Shown: positions 1 through 5,833 of the stretch, piece by piece
How positions within the stretch are numbered: the stretch's first letter is position 1
How the letters are laid out: every line of letters begins with the position of its first letter
DNA from: Acidobacteriaceae bacterium
Lineage (GTDB): Bacteria; Acidobacteriota; Terriglobia; Terriglobales; SbA1
DNA: 6,208 nt
Direction: 5' to 3'
NCBI GenBank assembly: GCA_003156615.1
Contig: PMHI01000455.1
Coordinates: 657-6,864, forward strand
Position numbers and translations under genes: made by a program
The notes under the pieces: model-generated
Told to the model about the DNA's origin: nothing
Database searches by the model: none
What the model saw: the letters and a program-made list of their open reading frames with translations, nothing else

Positions 1-23
1 CGATCCCGCTACGCAGCCAACCA
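1..23 (-). other. Frame break in arsM with readable continuation
   Basis: On the minus strand the arsM frame reads Trp (23-21), Leu, Ala, Ala, then TAG (11-9). Reading from base 21 in the adjacent frame gives V-G-C-V-A-G-S up to the window edge, which is the conserved ArsM block that should follow this Trp. One G missing from the run at 22-21 (TGGGTT expected, TGGTT seen) explains both frames exactly. The rest of the gene, if intact, lies left of the window. Confidence 0.8.
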
Positions 24-617
24 AAGCAGAAGGCTCTTCCGAACCTCCGGCGGCATCTCGCCGCAAGTGACCACGTCCGACACAGCGAACCGTCCACCCG
101 GCTTAAGCACGCGGAACGCTTCTCGCAAAACTGCATCCTTGTCTGCGGATAGATTGATGACACAATCGGAAATGATCACGTCCACAGAGTTGTCGGGCAG
201 CGGGATGTTCTCAATCTCGCCCTTCAAGAACTCGACGTTTTCGACTCCGGCCTTTCGCTTGTTCTCATTCGCCAGCGAGAGCATTTCATCCGTCATGTCC
301 AGCCCGTAGGCTTTGCCGGTCAGGCCTACTCGTTTTGCAGACAACAACACGTCTATCCCGCCGCCCGCGCCCAGGTCCAGCACTGTCTCGCCCGGACTAA
401 GTTTCGCTAAGGCAGTCGGATTTCCGCACCCCAACGAGGCCAGAAGCGCTTCTTCGGGGATCTCCCCAGCTTGTGCCGCATCGTAAAGGTTCGTGGTGAT
501 TGGGTCGCAGCCACACGATGGGCTGGCTCCGCAGAAAGAACTTCCGCCAGCCGTGACGCGCAATGCGGCCTGTCCGTATTTTTCTTTCACAATTTCCTTA
601 ATGTCTATGGTGCTCAT
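9..617 (-). CDS. arsM: Arsenite S-adenosylmethionine methyltransferase (ArsM), C-terminal frame broken
   Basis: Cytoplasmic enzyme that methylates As(III) with S-adenosylmethionine to give methylated, often volatile arsenicals. The 202-residue frame shows the family's N-terminal cysteines (C29, C35, C37), LGCGNP (C64), SAM motif [13 protein letters not shown] (79-90), the acidic GLDMTDEM loop (105-112), SDCVINL (C152) and [13 protein letters not shown] (169-181). The start is placed at ATG 617, not at the upstream in-frame ATG 686, because 617 has a GGGGAGAGAG ribosome binding site about 7 bases upstream, overlaps the arsR stop (ATGA), and gives a normal family N-terminus. The protein ends at a TAG right after LLLWLAA, while full-length relatives are roughly 260-280 residues. 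The expected WVGCVAG segment with the third arsenic-binding cysteine lies in another frame (positions 21-1). Identity is very secure; whether this copy is functional is doubtful unless the frame break is a sequencing error. Confidence 0.92.
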   Translation of the reverse strand: MSTIDIKEIVKEKYGQAALRVTAGGSSFCGASPSCGCDPITTNLYDAAQAGEIPEEALLASLGCGNPTALAKLSPGETVLDLGAGGGIDVLLSAKRVGLTGKAYGLDMTDEMLSLANENKRKAGVENVEFLKGEIENIPLPDNSVDVIISDCVINLSADKDAVLREAFRVLKPGGRFAVSDVVTCGEMPPEVRKSLLLWLAA

Positions 618-991
618 GAACTCTCTCCCCATTTGCAAAGCCGAACGATCTGTTCGGGCTTGACGGCCTTGTTTCGAGTGCAGCACTCCGCGTACAGGAA
701 CTGAAGCAATTCCTGAAGTGCGTGGGTGTTGGCGGTGTACCGGAGAAACGTGCTTTCGCGCTGAACGCGGACAAAGTCCTCGCTTTTGAGTTTTTCAAGG
801 TGGTGGGACAGGGTGGAATTGGGAATCTCTAACTCGTCCTGAATTTCGGCGACGACCAGGCCGTCTGGGTGAGCTGACAGTAGCAACCGCATGATCCCTA
901 GGCGCAGTTCCGAACCCATTGCGGAAAGCATGTCGGCCAGCCTTGCAACTTTGTCCGGTTTGGCACCTTGGACGCTAGGACCTATTTCCAT
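614..991 (-). CDS. arsR: ArsR-family arsenite-responsive transcriptional repressor
   Basis: A 125-residue winged-helix repressor of the ArsR/SmtB family, expected to bind its own promoter as a dimer and leave the DNA when As(III) binds. The helix-turn-helix and wing occupy about residues 44-86: [20 protein letters not shown] is the recognition region, followed by [15 protein letters not shown]. The classic helix-3 metal site (ELCVCDL type) is absent, as this region has no cysteine. Instead there is a Cys pair at C103-C104 (AECC) and a third at C119 (RLCKWG) in the C-terminal helix region, resembling ArsR types that bind arsenite through C-terminal cysteines. ATG 991 is the first start after an in-frame stop but has only a weak ribosome binding site. 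The stop overlaps the arsM start by 4 bases, so the two form one transcription unit. The family is certain; the arsenite ligand is inferred from the cysteines and from arsM. Confidence 0.93.
   Translation of the reverse strand: MEIGPSVQGAKPDKVARLADMLSAMGSELRLGIMRLLLSAHPDGLVVAEIQDELEIPNSTLSHHLEKLKSEDFVRVQRESTFLRYTANTHALQELLQFLYAECCTRNKAVKPEQIVRLCKWGESS
621..630 (-). promoter_or_regulatory. Ribosome binding site of arsM
   Basis: On the minus strand the sequence GGGGAGAGAG sits inside the last codons of arsR, with its GGAG core 7 bases before ATG 617. It decides the arsM start in favour of 617 over 686 and suggests re-initiation or coupling after ArsR translation ends at 614. Confidence 0.7.
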
Positions 992-1256
992 GCTTGCAGA
1001 ACTATGGATACAACGTCAAGTCAAAACGCGAGTTGCAATAGCTTCCGCGGTTACCAGGCTTTCTGAAAGGGAGCGAAACGCGTTTTCGGCTTGAAGAATC
1101 CTTCCTGATTCGCAGTGCGCTGGTCGCAGAGGAATGTTGTAAATAGACGCTGAATGAACAAATTGTCATCTTCCGGAAAGGCTCCGGTAATCTCTGGATC
1201 GTATTGTGATTGCTGGCCCTCGTGTCTCGCCAGGCACCCGGAATTCAGTTTCAAAC
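992..1256. promoter_or_regulatory. Divergent intergenic region between arsR and the PAP2 gene
   Basis: About 265 bases with no convincing gene, which must hold the arsR-arsM promoter (leftward) and possibly that of the PAP2 unit (rightward). Visible elements are a tandem GTCAA-GTCAA at 1015-1024 (TTGACTTGAC on the minus strand, 24-33 bases before the arsR start), an 8-base inverted pair AAAACGCG (1023-1030) with CGCGTTTT (1079-1086), a perfect palindrome AAACGCGTTT (1076-1085), and a palindrome TTCCGGAA (1171-1178). No promoter with good -35 and -10 boxes at normal spacing could be fixed on either strand. A weak leftward candidate is TTGCAA (1038-1033) with TTGTAT 19 bases on. Confidence 0.5.
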
Positions 1257-2123
1257 ATGCTTATGTACACGCCCGAAAGAAGCAGGTGCTGCCTTTTCGT
1301 TTTTCTGTCAGGTGCAATCTTGCAGGGGGTCCTCACGTTTTCTCAGGAGTTGCCAGATGCTCCGTCAGTGGCACGGAATGCGAGTTTTCCCGTGGTTGAA
1401 AGCTCAGATGCAGCTTCCGCTTCGCCAAAATCGCCTGACGGGGGATCACTCGACTCAAGTGATGGCAGGTTTTTCGACCGATGGGCCAAGCGCGGGCTGC
1501 GTGACCAGACCGGTATTTACACGGCTCCGTTTCATCGTTCCGCACTGAAGTGGGCAATTGGGCTGCCAGTTGTGACTCTCGGATTGATCGCGATCGACAA
1601 GCACGCCTCAGGCGCATTATCGAGAGACGGCACAAATGTGAGCACCGATCTTTCCGATGTGGGCCTGTTCGGGACAGCGGGAGCGCTGGGGGTCTTGCTT
1701 CTGGATGGAGAAGCGCGTGGCGATTCTCATGCCATCGAAACTGGCGTATTGGGAGCCGAGGCAATGGCTAACAGTTATCTGGTGTACACGGCGGTGCAGC
1801 TGATTACTGAGCGTCAACGCCCTCTGCAAGGAACGGGGCAAGGAAATTTCTTTCAGACCAGCGGTCTGGATAATTCGTTTCCGTCCGGTCATGCGATCCT
1901 CACTTGGACGGCTGCGAGCACGATCGCCCACGAATATCCAAAGCCATGGGTAGAGTGGGTCACTTATGGGGCCGGGACTCTTGTTTCCGTTACACGCTTC
2001 ACCGGGCTCCATCACTTTCCCTCCGATGTGGTGGTGGGAAGCACTTTCGGCTATCTGATCGGACGGCACATCTTCCACGAACACTGCAAAGCTGGTCTTA
2101 GCCCGATATGCAAGAAGCAATAA
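1257..2123 (+). CDS. Exported PAP2-family phosphatase (phosphatidic acid phosphatase type 2 / haloperoxidase fold)
   Basis: Probable envelope phosphatase acting on a lipid or polyprenyl phosphate at the periplasmic face. From ATG 1257 (288 residues) it has a signal-like N-terminus (basic to R10, hydrophobic 11-28, then FSQ) followed by LPDAPS (32-37) and a Ser/Asp/Pro-rich linker to about 68. Hydrophobic segments lie near 97-113, 135-149 and 165-183. Motif 1 is degenerate: QLITERQRP has Gln181 where Lys is usual, keeping R188-P189. Motif 2 is PSGH (209-212). Motif 3 is T246-R247-x5-H253-x3-D257, with Thr for the usual Ser. The catalytic histidines and Asp are present. The frame stays open upstream to a GTG at 1206, but starting there would put 17 extra residues before the signal; neither start has a clear ribosome binding site. 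The substrate is unknown; UppP/PgpB-like or acid phosphatase roles are possible. The next gene begins 40 bases downstream. Confidence 0.88.
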   Translation: MLMYTPERSRCCLFVFLSGAILQGVLTFSQELPDAPSVARNASFPVVESSDAASASPKSPDGGSLDSSDGRFFDRWAKRGLRDQTGIYTAPFHRSALKWAIGLPVVTLGLIAIDKHASGALSRDGTNVSTDLSDVGLFGTAGALGVLLLDGEARGDSHAIETGVLGAEAMANSYLVYTAVQLITERQRPLQGTGQGNFFQTSGLDNSFPSGHAILTWTAASTIAHEYPKPWVEWVTYGAGTLVSVTRFTGLHHFPSDVVVGSTFGYLIGRHIFHEHCKAGLSPICKKQ

Positions 2124-2136
2124 GAGAAAAAATGAT

Positions 2137-2152
2137 CGCCTTCAAAAAGGCG
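2137..2152 (+). repeat. Short hairpin just before a ribosome binding site
   Basis: A perfect 6-base stem, CGCCTT (2137-2142) with AAGGCG (2147-2152) and loop CAAA, lies in the gap between the PAP2 stop and the next start. No T-run follows on the plus strand, so it is not a normal rightward terminator. It ends one base before the GAGG of the downstream ribosome binding site and could affect its access. Confidence 0.4.
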
Positions 2153-2153
2153 T

Positions 2154-2159
2154 GAGGTG
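2154..2159 (+). promoter_or_regulatory. Ribosome binding site deciding between two adjacent ATGs
   Basis: GAGGTG precedes tandem ATG codons at 2161 and 2164. From the end of GAGG the spacing is 3 bases to the first ATG and 6 to the second, so the second is the better fit. Confidence 0.55.
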
Positions 2160-2163
2160 AATG

Positions 2164-3087
2164 ATGCCGAAGAATTGGCCGTGCAAACAAATTGGTGCTT
2201 TCCTTTGGTCCCTTGCCGCTTTTGCGCTTGTCCAAGTCGCTCCACCTCTGATCGCTCAGACTGCAACAGAAGTAGTGCGGGGTACTGTCAGTGACGAAAA
2301 CGGTAAGACCGTTGCGAATGTTACTGTGACCGCAACGAGGACGGATTCCGGGCAGAAACAGACGGCGAATACAGGACCAGACGGTACATACAAACTGGAC
2401 TTGCCTCCAGGCAACTATCGGCTGACGTTTGAAGCCGCCGGATTCAAGACGTTTGAGATTTCTTCAGCAACCGTTGACGGCACCGAGCCAGAAGTTTTCG
2501 ATGGAAAACTAGAACGGAGCGAACCTGCCGATGGTACCCCAGCGCGAACACAAGAGGAGAACTTACCGAATGCACCTTCGAGTAGTACGACCGCACCTTC
2601 GCTTTCAGATCTAGGCCTTTCACCGGAGCAAACTCAGGGAAACGCCCGTGAGCAGGCGCTCCTGGACAAAAGGACACACATGTTGAAGATCCATCAACGG
2701 ATGGGTTTGATCACGACGATACCGCTCGTTGCGACAGTGATCCTCGGTCCTGGCGCTGGCGGCAAGAGTGAAGGTACGGCTGTTCGCGATTTACACGTGG
2801 CGCTAGGCAGCCTGACGGGAGATCTGTACGGCATCACCGCTTACTACGCCATTCGCGCTCCCAGAATCCCCGGAACCAAAAAGCGCGGTCCGATAAAATT
2901 TCACGAGGCGATGGCGTGGATTCACGGGCCCGGCATGATTCTCACTCCCATTCTTGGGGCAATGGCGTTCAGTCAGAAGAACAATGGAGAAAAAGTCCAT
3001 GGGATCGCGCAAGCGCATGGCCCGGTAGCCATCGTTACCGCCGGGGCGTTTGGGGCAGCTTTATTGTCGGTGTCAGTGAAGTTCTGA
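2164..3087 (+). CDS. Exported carboxypeptidase-regulatory-like domain fused to a His-rich four-helix membrane domain (possibly cytochrome b561-like)
   Basis: A 307-residue envelope protein in three parts. Residues 1-31 form a signal peptide ending IAQ. Residues 37-117 are a beta-sandwich of the carboxypeptidase-regulatory/Cna-B type (VVRGTVSDENGKTV, NTGPDGTYKLDLPPGNYRL, FEAAGFKTFE). A low-complexity linker follows with LPNAPS (134-139) and a second APS. Residues 170-307 form a membrane domain with predicted helices near 180-197, 211-230, 250-269 and 286-305. It carries seven histidines (172, 177, 211, 247, 254, 279, 285) placed at or near helix ends, as in a four-helix b-type haem protein. 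I infer a b561-like or DUF-type membrane cytochrome; no family name is certain. A yceI gene follows after 9 bases, paralleling the E. coli yceI neighbourhood where the partner is a b561 cytochrome. The start at ATG 2164 is chosen by ribosome binding site spacing; ATG 2161 is the alternative. Confidence 0.8.
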   Translation: MPKNWPCKQIGAFLWSLAAFALVQVAPPLIAQTATEVVRGTVSDENGKTVANVTVTATRTDSGQKQTANTGPDGTYKLDLPPGNYRLTFEAAGFKTFEISSATVDGTEPEVFDGKLERSEPADGTPARTQEENLPNAPSSSTTAPSLSDLGLSPEQTQGNAREQALLDKRTHMLKIHQRMGLITTIPLVATVILGPGAGGKSEGTAVRDLHVALGSLTGDLYGITAYYAIRAPRIPGTKKRGPIKFHEAMAWIHGPGMILTPILGAMAFSQKNNGEKVHGIAQAHGPVAIVTAGAFGAALLSVSVKF

Positions 3088-3096
3088 GCACAGTTT

Positions 3097-3633
3097 ATGA
3101 ATAAGAAAATATTGATCGTGTTGTTGCTCGTGACCCTCCCCACGTTTGCTGCCGACAGCCAATGGGTGCTTCAAGAAAGTACTCTCACATATCACGTATC
3201 GCATCCACTCCATCAGTCGGAAGGCGTGAGTCATGCGGCTAAGGGCAAGGGCGTCTGCCATGCCGGGCAATGCGAATTCCTGATCGCGGTACCAGTCAAA
3301 TCGTTTGATTCTGCAGACAGCAACCGAGATCTTCACATGCTGCAAGTGACGCGCGGCGCCGAATTCCCGCTGGTCACGGTACGCACTCGCTTGCCTGAAT
3401 CGGATGCTGCAGCGTCGAGCATCAATGTCGACCTTGAAATCCAGTTCGCTGGGCAGACAGCCCAGTACAAGCAGGTTCCCTTCAAACTGGAGAAGCAAGG
3501 GAACCAGATCCATATCACGGGAGCGATTCCGGCCACGCTTGCGGATTTTAAGATCGACCCACCATCGCTGTTGACGATGCCCGTCAAGAACGAAATACCC
3601 GTGCGTGTGGACCTGACATGGCATCAGCAGTGA
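3097..3633 (+). CDS. YceI-family periplasmic polyisoprenoid-binding-like protein
   Basis: A 178-residue secreted lipocalin-like protein. The signal peptide is clear (MNKK, hydrophobic 5-14, cleavage after TFA at about 18). The mature part shows the YceI pattern: an N-terminal strand WVLQESTLTYHVSHPLH, the SNRDLHMLQV...AEFPLVTVRT block (75-97) equivalent to the RDxHL...FFDxxxYP region, and a C-terminal DFKIDPPSLLTMPVKNEIPV region (150-169). YceI proteins bind a long polyprenyl chain in a beta-barrel. This one differs by a histidine cluster (H33, H36, H39, H46, H55, H80) and a close Cys pair (C54, C59) that could form a disulfide or hold a metal. It begins 9 bases after the b561-like gene, with no good ribosome binding site of its own, so coupling is likely. 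The family is secure; the ligand is inferred. Confidence 0.9.
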   Translation: MNKKILIVLLLVTLPTFAADSQWVLQESTLTYHVSHPLHQSEGVSHAAKGKGVCHAGQCEFLIAVPVKSFDSADSNRDLHMLQVTRGAEFPLVTVRTRLPESDAAASSINVDLEIQFAGQTAQYKQVPFKLEKQGNQIHITGAIPATLADFKIDPPSLLTMPVKNEIPVRVDLTWHQQ

Positions 3634-3650
3634 TGCGGCCGTTGTGAGCT

Positions 3651-3678
3651 CAGGAAGTTTCCAAGGCCCTGTTTCCTG
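3651..3678 (+). repeat. Inverted repeat upstream of the two-component operon
   Basis: The 69-base gap between the yceI-like gene and the response regulator contains CAGGAA (3651-3656) and its complement TTCCTG (3673-3678), 16 bases apart. A direct GTTTCC pair (3657-3662 and 3671-3676) overlaps this. It could be a weak hairpin or a regulator site. No T-run follows, and the 14-base repeat period does not match the usual 10-11 of OmpR-type direct repeats, so the role is open. Confidence 0.3.
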
Positions 3679-3688
3679 CATCCTACCT

Positions 3689-3695
3689 GGAGGTG
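3689..3695 (+). promoter_or_regulatory. Strong ribosome binding site for a TTG start
   Basis: GGAGGTG stands 7 bases before TTG 3703. It is the best ribosome binding site in the window and is 28 bases from the alternative ATG at 3724, so it supports the TTG as the response regulator start. Confidence 0.75.
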
Positions 3696-3702
3696 TAAAG
3701 TC

Positions 3703-4401
3703 TTGGACAGGCAGGGTTCTCCCATGCGGCTGTTGGTCGTAGAAGATGACATTTCCATCCAGCTATTCCTCAAGCGGGCACTGACGGAAGCCGGATATCA
3801 AGTGGATGCGGCTAGTACAGCGAAAGCTGCGGAGAGCATGGCGTTGGAAGGTATTCACGATGCCTTCATCATCGATCTGGGCCTTCCCGATCTGGATGGA
3901 TTGGACTTAATTGCCCGTTGCCGAGCTCAAGGGAATGCGGCACCGGTTCTAATCTTGTCGGCTCGGCGCTCCGTGGACGAACGTGTTCGCGGACTGGAGC
4001 AGGGCGGAGACGACTACCTTACGAAGCCATTTGCTCTCCCGGAATTGCTGGCAAGATTGAGGAACCTCCTACGCCGGTCCGCCGTTCCGCAGACTGAATC
4101 TATTCGCCTGCAGTCAGCCGACTTGCAGCTTGACTTGGTACGTCGTGAGGCGCGGCGGGGCGACCACTTGCTGCAATTGACCCCACAGGAGTTCTCCTTG
4201 CTGGAATATCTTTGCCGCAACGAAGGTCGCGTTGTGACGCGGACCATGATTCTGGACCATGTCTGGAAGATGAGGATCGACCCCGCGACCAACGTAGTTG
4301 ATGTTCACATTTATCGGCTGCGCAGCAAAGTGGATCACGATACCCCGAGACCGCTGATTCATACGATTCGCGGCGTTGGGTACGTTCTAAAACATGCCTA
4401 G
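3703..4401 (+). CDS. OmpR/PhoB-family response regulator
   Basis: A cytoplasmic DNA-binding response regulator of 232 residues. The receiver domain (8-123) has the acidic pocket E14-D15-D16, phospho-acceptor D58 in IIDLGLPDLDG, switch residue S86 (LILSARR), Y105 and K108 (YLTKPF), all intact. The winged-helix effector (about 134-229) has LTPQEFSLLEYLCRNEGRVV, the recognition helix NVVDVHIYRLRSKVD and the wing IRGVGYVL, as in the CusR/CzcR/QseB group. Translation is taken from TTG 3703 because of a GGAGGTG site 7 bases upstream; most relatives begin at MRLLVVEDD, equivalent to ATG 3724, which has only weak upstream purines. The gene overlaps the sensor kinase by 8 bases, so the kinase is its partner. 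Targets cannot be read from sequence; the upstream envelope genes are candidates. Resemblance to metal-responsive regulators is at subfamily level only. Confidence 0.95.
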   Translation: MDRQGSPMRLLVVEDDISIQLFLKRALTEAGYQVDAASTAKAAESMALEGIHDAFIIDLGLPDLDGLDLIARCRAQGNAAPVLILSARRSVDERVRGLEQGGDDYLTKPFALPELLARLRNLLRRSAVPQTESIRLQSADLQLDLVRREARRGDHLLQLTPQEFSLLEYLCRNEGRVVTRTMILDHVWKMRIDPATNVVDVHIYRLRSKVDHDTPRPLIHTIRGVGYVLKHA

Positions 4402-5818
4402 AAACCTCCGCACTACCGCCGCTTGGCGAATTTCGATTTGGACAACTCTGGCGTTCGCGCTTGGGACCGCTGGGGCATTTACGATCGTTTATTTTCTAGT
4501 CGCACAGGGTCTCAGGGAGCGAAGTGACACTTGGCTGACAGGCGAAGCTGAGGTTCTGGCTCAAGTCTCTGTCGACACACCGAGCGATCACCTTTACAGG
4601 CGGATTGTGCGGGAGGTGGCTGAGCTTGCAACTCAGGAAGTGCCGGACGAAAGGAATGCCCGCGGCGAAAGGCTGAATTCAGTATTCTTTCTTGCAACCA
4701 ACCCCAGCAACACTGATGCTCCGTTGTGGGTAGGTCCTAGCTCGAAGGATGCTTTCGTTAGGGCGATTCAGCGCTCACAGCTCGTACCGGGACCGCCAAA
4801 GTCGATAACGGTGGACGGATACCGCCAAACGTTTCGCGTCGTTGTAAAGGCGCAAAATGGAAGACTTGTTTATCTGGGACTGTCTGATCGCGGCGCGAAG
4901 CACCTGCTGCACATGTTGGCCCGGCGCTTTCTCATGCTCTGGGGTGGCATGTTCGTGCTTGGATTCGTGATTTCGTATTGGAGTGCACGCCGCACGCTGC
5001 ATCGAGTTGAGCAAATTACAGAAACCGTGGCGCGGATCGGAACAGATGACCTACAGGAACGCCTCCCCGAACCTGTAAATTCCGATGAGATTTCGCGATT
5101 GGCCAAGACTTTTAATCACATGCTGGACCGGCTCCAGGCGTCCGTGAATCAGCTTCGCACGGTGACTGGCGGTATCGCGCACGACCTGAAAAGCCCTGTT
5201 ACGTTGATTCGCGGAACTCTGGAATCCGCACTATGCGGTGAAGGAAATGACAAATGGCGAGACTCGGTTGGCGAAGCAATCGAGGACCTGGACAGGCTCT
5301 TGCAGTTGTTGAACACGACGCTCGATCTTGCGGAGGCGGAGGCGGGTGCCCTACACATCGATCGCGGAGCCGTTGACTTCTCCGAGGTTGTGAGACAACT
5401 GGTTGATATTTACCAGCCGGCGATGGCCGAACACCATCACGATATGACGACTGACCTAGAAGAGCATGTGGTTGTGGATGCTGATGCGACTCTACTCAAT
5501 CGGGTAGTAAGCAATTTGCTTGAAAACGAATTGACGCATTTGCCAACGGGATGCCAAGTGAAGATCCGGCTATATTCGCATCAAGGCTCAGCGGTGCTGG
5601 TGGTTGAAGACAATGGTCCGGGATTCCCTGCTGAAATCGGAAGCCAGGTTTTCAAACGATTTGTAAAGGGAAAAGATTCTCCCGGTCATGGCCTCGGACT
5701 AGCGTTCGTAGATGCTGTAGCCCAGGCTCATGGTGGTGACACGCGGGTTTCGGAACGTTCGGGAGGGGGCGCGGTTATAACTCTATCGCTGCCCGTCAGC
5801 TTGCTCCAAGCTGCGTAA
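4394..5818 (+). CDS. HAMP-containing sensor histidine kinase
   Basis: Inner-membrane kinase of 474 residues that phosphorylates the preceding regulator. Layout: TM1 about 14-37; a periplasmic sensor region of about 140 residues (38-178) with no recognised fold or metal motif; TM2 about 180-196; HAMP about 197-250; HisKA with the H-box GGIAHDLKSPVTLIRG and phospho-acceptor H263; HATPase_c with N-box N374-L-L-E-N378, G1 box D406-N-G-P-G410, F-box F420-KR-F423 and G2 box GHGLGL (431-436). All catalytic residues are present. The N-box is slightly unusual: Glu379 stands where a small residue (usually Ala) follows the key Asn, giving NELTHLP. ATG 4394 lies within the regulator's last codons, 8-base overlap, so the pair is translationally coupled. 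The signal is unknown. The architecture matches EnvZ/CusS-class kinases in length and domain order. Confidence 0.95.
   Translation: MPRNLRTTAAWRISIWTTLAFALGTAGAFTIVYFLVAQGLRERSDTWLTGEAEVLAQVSVDTPSDHLYRRIVREVAELATQEVPDERNARGERLNSVFFLATNPSNTDAPLWVGPSSKDAFVRAIQRSQLVPGPPKSITVDGYRQTFRVVVKAQNGRLVYLGLSDRGAKHLLHMLARRFLMLWGGMFVLGFVISYWSARRTLHRVEQITETVARIGTDDLQERLPEPVNSDEISRLAKTFNHMLDRLQASVNQLRTVTGGIAHDLKSPVTLIRGTLESALCGEGNDKWRDSVGEAIEDLDRLLQLLNTTLDLAEAEAGALHIDRGAVDFSEVVRQLVDIYQPAMAEHHHDMTTDLEEHVVVDADATLLNRVVSNLLENELTHLPTGCQVKIRLYSHQGSAVLVVEDNGPGFPAEIGSQVFKRFVKGKDSPGHGLGLAFVDAVAQAHGGDTRVSERSGGGAVITLSLPVSLLQAA
5797..5813 (+). repeat. Seven-base hairpin at the 3' end of the kinase gene
   Basis: CAGCTTG (5797-5803), loop CTC, CAAGCTG (5807-5813) is a perfect stem over the last codons of the kinase gene, followed within 7 bases by ATTTTG. 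It lies at the junction of two convergent genes and might act as a weak terminator, but the T-run is short and displaced. Confidence 0.3.
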
Positions 5819-5833
5819 CATTTTGCGGGATGC

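Noticed and set aside
1..30. Programmed -1 frameshifting to explain the split arsM frame
   Set aside because: The shift point (CTT TGG) is not a slippery heptamer, as TGG cannot re-pair as TTG in the A site without mismatch, and ArsM is not known to use recoding. A one-base deletion or sequencing error is simpler.
1154..1399. Small plus-strand frame beginning at ATG 1154 in the arsR-PAP2 gap
   Set aside because: It has no clear ribosome binding site, overlaps the PAP2 signal peptide region in another frame, and its product is Cys/Arg-rich with no motif.
1617..2120. Open frame of 167 codons on the minus strand
   Set aside because: Antisense to the PAP2 gene over its catalytic motifs, with no family features; a shadow frame.
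2572..2601. Direct repeat GCACCTTCG twice, 21 bases apart
   Set aside because: It is in frame inside the linker of the b561-like fusion and encodes a repeated Ala-Pro-Ser; it reflects low-complexity linker sequence, not a mobile or CRISPR-like repeat.
3073..3681. Long open frame of 202 codons on the minus strand
   Set aside because: It lies antisense to the clear YceI-family gene, has no ribosome binding site or recognisable domain, and its sequence is explained as a shadow of the plus-strand codons.
5797..5826. Bidirectional terminator between the kinase and the right-edge gene
   Set aside because: The 7-base stem is good, but only four Ts follow, seven bases after the stem, and the opposite side has no T-run, so it is listed only as a hairpin.
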